Positions 50,785 through 59,050 of a DNA stretch of 59,050 nt are shown one piece after another. Source of the stretch: Caballeronia sordidicola (GTDB taxonomy: Bacteria > Pseudomonadota > Gammaproteobacteria > Burkholderiales > Burkholderiaceae). The DNA lies in contig NZ_JNFG01000039.1 in assembly GCF_000729995.1 (NCBI RefSeq), positions 1 through 59,050 of the forward strand, given 5' to 3'. A program made the translations under genes and the position numbers. A model generated the notes under the pieces. The model was not told the origin of the DNA and searched no databases. It saw only the letters and a list, made by a program, of their open reading frames with translations. Each line of letters begins with the position of its first letter. The stretch's first letter is position 1.

Positions 50785-51762
50785 TCATAGCCAACCAGCC
50801 TTGCGGAACCTCCAGTAAAGGCCGACGTCAAGCGCTAGCATCACGGCAATGACCGCCGGATAGCCATAGACCCAGTCGAGTTCCGGGATGCGGTGGAAGT
50901 TCATGCCGTAGATCCCGGCGATCATGGTGGGCACCGCGAACAGCGCGGCAAACGAGCCCAGCCGCTTCGTCACTTCGCTTTCCGCCAGCGAAATCATGCC
51001 CAGGTTGACCTGGATGGCGGTCACGATCATTTCGCGGCGCCCCTCAATGGTTTTTACGATACGAAGCAGGTGGTCGTACACATCGCGGAAATAGTCCTGC
51101 ATGCCGGTACAAATTCCCGGCGCGCGGCCGCCGTAGAGTTTGCTGACTGCTTCCAGCAGCGGTGCGGTGTGATGCTGCAGCAGCACGAGCCGGCGCTTCA
51201 GGGAATACAAGTCTTCAATGATCACCCTCGACGCCGCCGACCCGTTGCGCTCGAAAATGCGCTCCTCGAGTTCGTCGAGCTCCGCGCCGAGCGTTTCCAG
51301 AATGGGGAAATAACGGTCCACTACGTTGTCGATCAGCGCGTACATGACGAACCCCGGGCCGTGTTCCAGCAAGTGCGGTTCGCGCTCGCAGCGCTTGCGC
51401 ACATCCTGGAACCCCTGGCTCGTCCGGTTACGTACGGACAGCACGTAGTTATTTCCGACGAACACGTTGATCTCGCCGACCACCAGTTCGTTGTCGGAAT
51501 CGAGTTCCACGGTGTGGAGCACGCAAAACAGAGAGTCCGCGTATTCGTCGATCTTCGGACGCTCATGGCCTTGCTGAGCATCTTCCACGGCGAGTTCGTG
51601 CAGCCCGAACTGGTGTGACAGATGCTCGAGCTCGCCCGGGCCGGGGTCTTTCAGCGCGACCCACACGAAGCAGTCGGGGACTTCCCGATACACGGAAATA
51701 TCGTCGATAGCGACGTCGGTGAGCTTGCGGCCTTTCTGGTAAGCCGCACAATTGACCAGCAT
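50785..51762 (-). CDS. corA: CorA-family magnesium/cobalt transporter
   Basis: From ATG 51762 (AGGA 5-6 bp upstream) the protein has 325 residues. A large cytoplasmic N-terminal funnel domain is followed by two C-terminal helices with the signature YGMNF between them and the end GLYWRFRKAGWL. CorA forms a pentameric channel for Mg2+. The gene is alone on the minus strand, 182 bp upstream of the bactofilin stop... its own start faces the bactofilin gene end. Confidence 0.93.
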   Translation of the reverse strand: MLVNCAAYQKGRKLTDVAIDDISVYREVPDCFVWVALKDPGPGELEHLSHQFGLHELAVEDAQQGHERPKIDEYADSLFCVLHTVELDSDNELVVGEINVFVGNNYVLSVRNRTSQGFQDVRKRCEREPHLLEHGPGFVMYALIDNVVDRYFPILETLGAELDELEERIFERNGSAASRVIIEDLYSLKRRLVLLQHHTAPLLEAVSKLYGGRAPGICTGMQDYFRDVYDHLLRIVKTIEGRREMIVTAIQVNLGMISLAESEVTKRLGSFAALFAVPTMIAGIYGMNFHRIPELDWVYGYPAVIAVMLALDVGLYWRFRKAGWL

Positions 51763-51944
51763 GGATTCCTGCCCCCGCACACGATGATGGAGCCGGCGCA
51801 TGCCGCCTTTCGCGAGCGCCTCTCACGAGAACAGGCAGCGCCTGACGGGCATGGCCGGACTTGCCGTGAATCTTAGCGGATTTGTCAGCAGCTTACTGTT
51901 CGAAAGCCGTATTCCGTCGTCTTGCGACGCAGCCGTCGCTCGAG

Positions 51945-52382
51945 TCACGTCTCGCTATGCGAGTAGTCCGAGGTCATTTCGGAACTGAGCCGCGGCATTT
52001 CCGCCTGTGGCGCCAACGTATTGTCGCGTTTCGTGAGCTTACCTTCCACGGAAGCCCCCACGTCCATGCGTAGTTGCTGGTAGTAGATGTTGCCGTTCAC
52101 ATGCGCATTCGATTGCAGCTCGACAAAATGTTCCACTGTTACGTCGCCGGTGATGGTTCCATTTATCACGATGTCATAGGCATTGACGTTCCCCGTGATC
52201 GAACCCTGGTCGCTGACGACCAGCAGCGTCTGCTCGCCCGGACGGCCCGTCACGTTGCCTTTGACGTGGCCATCCATGCGCAGGCCGTCGCTGAATTCGA
52301 GGTTGCCCGCGATCTGGACATCGTGGGCGATCAGCGTAGCTAGCTTGGCTTGACTGACGCCGGTGGATTTTTTCTTGAACAT
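51945..52382 (-). CDS. Bactofilin (DUF583) cytoskeletal protein
   Basis: The protein has 145 residues, with a right-handed beta-helix core of glycine-spaced repeats (VQIAGNLEFSDGLRMDGHVK, NVNAYDIVINGTITGDVTVE, SNAHVNGNIYYQQLRMDVGA). Bactofilins polymerise without nucleotides into filaments that position cell-wall enzymes. It is the third gene after an M23 peptidase and a membrane coiled-coil protein on the same strand, a combination that supports a morphogenetic module. Confidence 0.92.
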   Translation of the reverse strand: MFKKKSTGVSQAKLATLIAHDVQIAGNLEFSDGLRMDGHVKGNVTGRPGEQTLLVVSDQGSITGNVNAYDIVINGTITGDVTVEHFVELQSNAHVNGNIYYQQLRMDVGASVEGKLTKRDNTLAPQAEMPRLSSEMTSDYSHSET

Positions 52383-52475
52383 GGGAAAGCCCCTTCTGGT
52401 CTGGATTGCAAAATGGTTGCCGGTGTTCGATGGATCGACGTGCCGGCGTGGAGGGTGGTTCCGGGATTGGTCTGT

Positions 52476-52853
52476 CTAGTTAGACTTGTCCCGCTGACGT
52501 TTGAGGAAAGTCAGGTCAGTTCGCATTCGATGAATCTCCGCCAGGCTTTCGGACGCTTGTTGCTCCATGACGAGCCGTGTCGCCACCTCATGGTCGAGCG
52601 CGATGCGCGCCTTCGAAAGTTGCTCGCGGATCTCGCGTTCAGACATGGGCGGTGCGCACAGGGCGTCGGCTTTCTTGCTGATGTCGCGCGAGGTGACCAG
52701 CGCGAAGCCGGCCGCGGCGAGCGCTGCTGCGGCGCAGGCCGCGGCAATCGTGCCGAGCAGCAGCATGGGCCAGGTCGGGCCGCGTCGCGACGTCAGGGAG
52801 TAGGTGCGGCGCGTGAGCTTGTGCGTCGGCCTGTTTCGGTCAGCTTGCGGCAT
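52476..52853 (-). CDS. Single-pass membrane protein with coiled coil, in bactofilin module
   Basis: The protein has 125 residues: a basic cytoplasmic start (about 30), one Ala-rich membrane helix (about 30-54) and a C-terminal helix with heptad character (EREIREQLSKARIALDHEVA, EQQASESLAEIHRM). It overlaps the M23 gene by 14 bp and lies 93 bp before the bactofilin gene. It could anchor the bactofilin filament or the peptidase to the membrane; this is inferred from order and topology. Confidence 0.8.
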   Translation of the reverse strand: MPQADRNRPTHKLTRRTYSLTSRRGPTWPMLLLGTIAAACAAAALAAAGFALVTSRDISKKADALCAPPMSEREIREQLSKARIALDHEVATRLVMEQQASESLAEIHRMRTDLTFLKRQRDKSN

Positions 52854-53826
52854 TGGATTTCAGCTTGAAGAGCGCGAGATAAGGCGTGGGATTGACCTGC
52901 GTCCCGTCGATGATCACCTCGAAGTGCAAATGCGGTCCGGTCGAGCGGCCGGTCGAGCCGATTTCGGCAATCTTCTGGCCGGGCATGACGAGATCGCCCA
53001 CCTTCACGAATATCTTCGATGTATGCCCGTAGCGCGTCACTACGCCGCTGCTGTGCTGGATATCGATGGCATTGCCGTAACCGCCGTGCGGTCCGGCCTG
53101 CACGACGCGGCCGCCGGCGGAGGCGTATATGGCCGTGCCGGTGGGGGCGACGAGGTCGACGCCCGGATGAAAGTTCAGGTGTCCCGTGAACGGGTCGATA
53201 CGATTGCCGAACGGCGAGCCCGAACGCGCGCCTGGCGCGGGCTGGCGGCCCGGAAACGCCATGTATGACGCGTAATGCGCGAGCACGGCGTCATCGAGCG
53301 CACCGATGGTTGCATCGAGGCAATCCAGCGCGCTTTGCGTGTGCTTCAGGCGCTGCGGCGCGGTACCGGTAAGCGCTGCATGCTGGGCATCGCAGAGGCG
53401 CGGCGGCAGGGATGGACCGCCCGAGGCGCTGCTGTCGAGCGGCGATTCATCGTCGTTATCGGGCAGCGGTGGAACCAGGTGAATGTCCGGGTGATCGGCC
53501 GCGCGTCGCGCCGCTTTCAATTGTGCTTCGAAGTCCTGAAGTTCGTTCACTTGTGACACGAGCTCGATCACGCGCGGTTCGATATGCGTGAGGGTTGCGC
53601 TGATCTTGCCGAGCTCATCGATTTCATAGGAGCGCCGCTCCGTTTGCGTCTTCTCTTCGGCCGCGTGGGTGTTGCCCATGGCCGCACCAATGGCGATGCC
53701 GAGCGCGAGCGCGGCCAGGATCATCGCAATGACGGCGACGATCACCATGGCGCGGACCGTGCGCGCTTCGACGAAACGTACACGCTGGTGCGACACGTTC
53801 CGGCGGGACCAGATAACGAACGCCAT
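52840..53826 (-). CDS. M23-family peptidoglycan endopeptidase, membrane-anchored
   Basis: The protein has 328 residues: an N-terminal membrane helix (about 25-50), a coiled-coil region (about 60-115), a linker, and a C-terminal LytM domain with zinc motifs HPGVD and HLHFEV (the first His of HxxxD and the HxH). It cuts peptide cross-links in the periplasm. Overlap with the next gene and nearness of bactofilin suggest that filament position directs its activity, as in described bactofilin-M23 pairs. Confidence 0.92.
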   Translation of the reverse strand: MAFVIWSRRNVSHQRVRFVEARTVRAMVIVAVIAMILAALALGIAIGAAMGNTHAAEEKTQTERRSYEIDELGKISATLTHIEPRVIELVSQVNELQDFEAQLKAARRAADHPDIHLVPPLPDNDDESPLDSSASGGPSLPPRLCDAQHAALTGTAPQRLKHTQSALDCLDATIGALDDAVLAHYASYMAFPGRQPAPGARSGSPFGNRIDPFTGHLNFHPGVDLVAPTGTAIYASAGGRVVQAGPHGGYGNAIDIQHSSGVVTRYGHTSKIFVKVGDLVMPGQKIAEIGSTGRSTGPHLHFEVIIDGTQVNPTPYLALFKLKSNAAS

Positions 53827-54043
53827 CAGTGCACCGGGCGCGGTAAACGCGCGGGCAAGAGAGGACGAACGGGCGGTGGATTACCGGTCTGTCTGCGAGT
53901 GTTAATAATGAGATAAATAAAGGTCACGTCCATGTGAAAACGCCGCAGCAGGGCTACGGCGGAAAGCCTTATGGGCGGACGATTATGCACCCGTTACGCG
54001 AATGCGTATCTCATATATAAGGGGAGCTGAACAAACGCGAAAT

Positions 54044-55006
54044 TCACGGCTTCACCGTTTCGCTCCATAGCATCTCGCGCGCCTCGCCCATCAGCAGCGG
54101 ACGATTCAATTCAGCCACTCTGCGCAAGAAGTCCCACACTGCGGTGATGCGTTTCAATTTGCGCAAATCTTCGCGGCAGGACAGGTAAAACGCGCGTGTG
54201 ACGACGATGTCATCCGCGAGAACGGGAACGAGGCGCGGGTCCTGCGCCGCCATGAAACACGGCAGGATCGCGAGCGAGTGCCCCTGCAGCGCGGCGTGAT
54301 ATTGCGCGATCACACTGGTGCTGCGCCAGCGCGAGACAGCGCCCGGTATCGTGCGTTCGAGATAGAGCAGTTCGTAGCTGAACGCGAGGTCATCGATATA
54401 ACTCGCGAAGCGATGGGCGCCAAGGTCTTCCACTTTGGTGACCGGCTCGTGTTGATCGAGATAGCCGCGCGTGGCGTAGAGGCGCAAGCGGTAGTCGCAG
54501 AGTTTGGTGTAGACGGTCTGGCCGTGTTCCGGGCGCTCCAGCGTGACCGCTATGTCGGCTTCGCGCTTGGACAAGCTCACGAAGTGCGGCACCGGCAACA
54601 AGTCGATGGAAATCTGCCGGTGCGCATCCTGGAAGCGGGCGAGTTGCGGCGCCAGGAAGAAGCAGCCGAATCCTTCGGTCGAGCCAACCCGCACGTGTCC
54701 GGACAGCGCGTGTCCGGAGTTGGCAATGTGCTCGGTCGCCGACTGGACCGTGCTTTCCATGGCGTCGACGTACGCAAGCAGGCGCTGCCCCTCCGCGGTC
54801 AGGATGAAACCGCCGCTGCGCGATTTATCGAAGAGCAGGGTGCCCAGTGCGTCTTCCAGCGCCCGCACGCGGCGGGCGACGGTCGTGTAGTCGACCCCCA
54901 GACGCTTCGCTGCGCCGCTTGCACGCTGGGTTCGCGCCACTTCCAGGAAGTACCGGAGATCGTCCCAATTCAGGTTGTTGATGCCCGGAGTCGTGCTTTT
55001 TTGCAT
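54044..55006 (-). CDS. LysR-family transcriptional regulator
   Basis: From ATG 55006 the protein has 320 residues: LysR HTH (LNWDDLRYFLEVARTQRASGAA, KRLGVDYTTVARRVRALEDA in parts) and a substrate-binding domain (VRVGSTEGFGCFFLAPQLARF, LPCFMAAQDPRLVPV). It is divergent from mmsA and probably controls the mmsAB operon. Starts at 55033, 55048 or 55120 are also open; none has a good ribosome site, and 55006 gives the usual spacing before the HTH. Confidence 0.9.
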   Translation of the reverse strand: MQKSTTPGINNLNWDDLRYFLEVARTQRASGAAKRLGVDYTTVARRVRALEDALGTLLFDKSRSGGFILTAEGQRLLAYVDAMESTVQSATEHIANSGHALSGHVRVGSTEGFGCFFLAPQLARFQDAHRQISIDLLPVPHFVSLSKREADIAVTLERPEHGQTVYTKLCDYRLRLYATRGYLDQHEPVTKVEDLGAHRFASYIDDLAFSYELLYLERTIPGAVSRWRSTSVIAQYHAALQGHSLAILPCFMAAQDPRLVPVLADDIVVTRAFYLSCREDLRKLKRITAVWDFLRRVAELNRPLLMGEAREMLWSETVKP

Positions 55007-55253
55007 ATCGGATGGGTGTTTGTGTCGATACATCGTGGAGATTTGCATAACTATACTGAACCTTGTGGACTCGCTTTGCACGCGCTGTGTACCTTTGTGT
55101 AATGGGCGAGCCGACAACATTTAAATAATCCGGAGACGACATTCCCCTAGGGCGGCCTGCGCGGTATCCGCGCGCGTCCACCTGTCTGCGTGCCTCTGTC
55201 TCCGCATCCCGTTCCCGCCAAGGAACGTTCTCGTTTTTCAAGGAGCCTCTCTC

Positions 55254-56798
<1,545 letters not shown>

Positions 56799-56840
56799 GC
56801 CGGTTGCCAGATTGACGCTGCAATAAAAAGGGGAAACGCA

Positions 56841-57731
56841 ATGGAAATCGGCTTTATCGGACTGGGCAACATGGGCGGACCCATGGCCGCCAACTTGCTG
56901 AAAGCAGGGCATTCACTGACGGTGTTCGATTTATCGAAGACGGCGGTGCAGGCGGCGGTCGTTGCGGGCGCGCAGACCGCAGCATCGCCTCGTGAGGCGG
57001 TTCAGGAAAGCGAGGTGGTGATTACCATGCTGCCGGCCGCCGCGCACGTCAGGGCGGTGTATCTGGAGCCGGATGGCGTGTTGGCTGGCGTGCGTCCGGG
57101 CGTGCCCCTGATCGACAGCAGTACGATCGATCCGGCGACCGCGCGCGTGATTGGTGAAGCCGCGTTGAAGCAGGGCAATCCGTTCGCCGATGCTCCCGTG
57201 TCCGGTGGCACCGGCGGCGCGCAGGCGGGCACGCTCACGTTCATGGTCGGCGCCAATGACGCGCTGTTCGAAACGCTCAAACCCGTGCTTGCCGGCATGG
57301 GCAAGAACACGGTTCAGTGCGGCGAAACGGGGACGGGTCAAATCGCGAAAATCTGCAACAACCTGCTGCTCGGCATTTCGATGATCGGCGTGGCGGAAGC
57401 GATGAAACTCGGTGCGTCGCTCGGGATCGAACCGAACAAGCTTGCCGGAATTCTCAACACATCGACGGGACGTTGCTGGAGCGCCGATACGTGTAATCCC
57501 TACCCTAACGTTTTACCCAATGCGCCTTCGTCACGCGGGTATACCGGGGGGTTCGGCGCCGATCTCATGCTTAAGGACCTGGGGCTGGCCGTTGATGCAG
57601 CGCGTCAAGTCAAGCAACCCATCCTGCTTGGCGCGCTCGCGCAGCAGCTTTACCAGACCATGAGCATGCAGGGCTTGGGCGGGTTGGACTTCTCCGCGAT
57701 TATCAAGCTGTACGGTAGCGAGGAGGCCTGA
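56841..57731 (+). CDS. mmsB: 3-hydroxyisobutyrate dehydrogenase
   Basis: The protein has 296 residues with the N-terminal Rossmann motif GFIGLGNMGGPMAANLLKAG, substrate-binding DAPVSGGTGGAQAGTLTFMV, and catalytic Lys in GQIAKICNNLLLGI. It oxidises 3-hydroxyisobutyrate to methylmalonate semialdehyde, the MmsA substrate, in valine degradation. GGGGAAACGC precedes the ATG. The two genes form the mmsAB operon. Confidence 0.95.
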   Translation: MEIGFIGLGNMGGPMAANLLKAGHSLTVFDLSKTAVQAAVVAGAQTAASPREAVQESEVVITMLPAAAHVRAVYLEPDGVLAGVRPGVPLIDSSTIDPATARVIGEAALKQGNPFADAPVSGGTGGAQAGTLTFMVGANDALFETLKPVLAGMGKNTVQCGETGTGQIAKICNNLLLGISMIGVAEAMKLGASLGIEPNKLAGILNTSTGRCWSADTCNPYPNVLPNAPSSRGYTGGFGADLMLKDLGLAVDAARQVKQPILLGALAQQLYQTMSMQGLGGLDFSAIIKLYGSEEA

Positions 57732-58016
57732 TTAAAACTTGCCGATCGTGGATTGCTGCAGTGCATTTTATGCGGTCTTTTAAGCTGCGTTGCAGCATCG
57801 CCTTTGCTCTGCCATGCTGATCAAGGACATGGGGAATACGATGATTCGCTTCTTCTGATTTTGGCCTATTCTCAAAGCACGACGTTCATGTCTTCGTCTG
57901 TATTAGTAAGTAAATGACGAAGACAGCGAAGCCGCTTTGAGGTGTTTATAGGATTAACAGGTTAATTAAGGCCAGCGAAATACTGGCGGCAAATTACCAG
58001 GATCAAGGAGAGCCAG
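57732..58016. other. Intergenic gap before the small membrane protein gene
   Basis: The 285 bp are AT-richer than the surroundings and should hold the promoter of the next gene. TGCTGCA and TGCAGCA (about 57753-57797) could form a long-loop hairpin after mmsB, without a T-run. Nothing else was recognised. Confidence 0.4.
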
Positions 58017-58364
58017 ATGCAAACAACTCGTCACATTCACATGGAATTGCGGCACGCAACGCTGCCGACCTACGTGTTCAGCTATCTGTTCCCGTTGGTG
58101 CTGTTGGCGTATGAGTTATGGCGCGTGGGTTCGTGGGTGGCTGTGCGTGGTTTCAACTTCTCGGACTTCAGTTCGATGGGGTATGAGTTCGCGCTGATGC
58201 TAGCTGTGTTTGCAATGCAGATTGTGGTCGAAATTGCATTCATGGCTGCGGCCATGTTGACGAAACACCACGACGTTGCACATCGTGCGGCTAACCTGCT
58301 ACTTGGCGTGTTCTGCTCAGTGGTCGTGCTGGGATTCGACCTTGCGCTGCAATATGCAATGTAA
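58017..58364 (+). CDS. Small membrane protein of unknown function
   Basis: The protein has 115 residues with three predicted helices (YVFSYLFPLVLLAYELWRVG, FALMLAVFAMQIVVEIAFMA, LLLGVFCSVVVLGFDLAL). AAGGAGAG precedes the ATG. I recognise no family. A 13-bp tandem repeat begins at its stop codon and a strong terminator follows. Confidence 0.8.
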   Translation: MQTTRHIHMELRHATLPTYVFSYLFPLVLLAYELWRVGSWVAVRGFNFSDFSSMGYEFALMLAVFAMQIVVEIAFMAAAMLTKHHDVAHRAANLLLGVFCSVVVLGFDLALQYAM

Positions 58365-58400
58365 GCGCGCATCATAAGCGTGCGTTGTAAGCGGTAGCGT
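58362..58400 (+). repeat. Three 13-bp repeats starting at the stop codon
   Basis: TAAGCG recurs at 58362, 58375 and 58388, an exact 13-bp period; the units are TAAGCGCGCATCA, TAAGCGTGCGTTG and TAAGCGGTAGCGT. The first TAA is the stop codon of the small membrane protein gene. Confidence 0.8.
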
Positions 58401-58421
58401 CAAACAAGTTCTCGCAGCAAT

Positions 58422-58462
58422 AAAAAGCCCGTTTTAGCATTTTCGCTAGAGCGGGCTTTTTT
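58422..58462. terminator. Bidirectional intrinsic terminator
   Basis: AAAAAGCCCG and CGGGCTTTTTT pair around an 18-20 bp interior that itself contains the weak pair TTTTAGC/GCTAGA. Runs of A and T on either side let it act on both the membrane protein gene and the convergent dihydrolipoamide dehydrogenase-like gene. Confidence 0.9.
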
Positions 58463-58495
58463 CGTTGGTTGGTTTGGCGTTCTTTCGGGTGCGGA

Positions 58496-59050
58496 TCAGC
58501 AACCTGCTGCGTTGACCAATTCGGGTGCAGTTTGCGCGCGTGCTTCAAAACATTTCTTGTTCGCTTCCTTGAGTGCCGTGCGCAAACCTTCCTCGATTAC
58601 CGGGTGATAGAACGGCAGCTTCAACATATCTTCCACGGACAATTCCAGTTGCAACGCCCATGCAATGAGATGACCAAGATGTTCAAGGGCCGGTCCGCAC
58701 CCCTGAGCGCCCAGCAACTTACCCGTCTTGGCGTGGGCATAGACATGCAGCAAACCGCGGTTTTGGCGCAGCACGCGACTGCGCCCTTGCGTTTCGAACG
58801 ACACGGTTCCGGTCACTGTCATCTGCTTGTCGAGATCGTCGTAGGACGCGCCTACGCTTGCGACTTGCGGCTCACAAAACACGATCGAAAACGGGACCTT
58901 GCGTTTGACTGATTGCACATTGGGGAAACGCGCGGCATTGTCGCCGGCGAGCTTGCCTTAGACGGCGGCGTCGGAGAGGAATGCACGCGGGCCGTCGCAA
59001 TCGCCTGCTATGAAGAGGCTGCTGTCGCCACACTGCATCGACTGTTCGTT
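58496..59050 (-). pseudogene. Dihydrolipoamide dehydrogenase-like gene, C-terminal part with in-frame stop (partial)
   Basis: The reading frame runs off the window end. Its first visible residues (SSLFIAGDCDGPRAFLSDAA) are the second FAD-contact motif of pyridine nucleotide-disulfide oxidoreductases. After AAV a TAA (complement of 58958-58960) interrupts the frame, which then continues without shift as GKLAGDNAARFPNV into the dimerisation domain (FCEPQVASVGASYDDL, GCGPALEHLGHL, LKLPFYHPVIEEGLRTAL). The family usually has Glu at the stop position, so one G-to-T change explains it. It is either a nonsense mutation or a contig-end sequencing error. The redox-active Cys pair would lie outside the window. 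Confidence 0.85.

Noticed and set aside
50381..50818. 145-residue Cys-rich frame in the gap before corA
   Set aside because: Composition is random-looking (many Cys, Arg, His), there is no ribosome site, and it runs into the 3' end of corA on the other strand.

Overview
The window is chromosomal DNA of a beta-proteobacterium of the family Burkholderiaceae, most likely Paraburkholderia or Caballeronia. This rests on the GC-rich coding, the Burkholderia-type OmpC-like porin, an extra IF-1, the overall gene families and the dense, partly overlapping catabolic operons. It looks like one whole draft contig: the first 78 bases resemble a degraded Illumina Nextera adapter, and the right end stops inside a dihydrolipoamide dehydrogenase-like gene that carries an in-frame stop. 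I saw no rRNA, tRNA, insertion sequence, prophage or CRISPR array.

Layout. 82-6624: a MocR-type regulator, then marR and a tripartite drug efflux set (outer membrane factor, EmrA-like adaptor, EmrB-like pump) with three copies of one MarR-type operator. 6853-21403: a carbohydrate or polyol locus with an FGGY kinase, HAD phosphatase, SDR, porin, RpiR regulator, ribose-type ABC transporter and FAD-linked oxidase. Divergent to the oxidase is a tight four-gene operon: cupin phosphoglucose isomerase-like protein, shikimate dehydrogenase-fold protein with altered active site, SDR and UlaG-like metallo-hydrolase. 21465-25499: a monocarboxylate permease pair (DUF3311 plus SSS family), divergent from a two-component system, with a 15-bp inverted pair of sites between them. 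26104-36227: a catabolic locus with a luciferase-like monooxygenase, aldehyde dehydrogenase, NIPSNAP protein, polyamine-type ABC importer, GntR/FCD regulator, PF06684 protein, alpha/beta hydrolase and a flavin reductase with an extra C-terminal domain. Copies of the palindrome TATGGAATACCATA mark its control regions.

36552-45757: mostly minus-strand genes: H-NS-like protein, YhbW-like oxidoreductase, PhnD-like binding protein, fatty acid desaturase, small unknowns, a lipoprotein, an FtsI-like transpeptidase and an arylamine N-acetyltransferase. 45967-49263: zwf, a PpgK-like glucokinase and a HAD hydrolase, one operon. 49455-53826: IF-1, an unknown, CorA, and an M23 peptidase / membrane coiled-coil / bactofilin operon. 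54044-59050: LysR regulator divergent from mmsA-mmsB (valine catabolism), a small membrane protein, and the broken dihydrolipoamide dehydrogenase-like gene.

Two patterns run across the window. Each accessory locus carries its own palindromic operator family. At about ten gene ends a short tandem repeat, whose unit contains a stop triplet, lies at or just after the stop codon.
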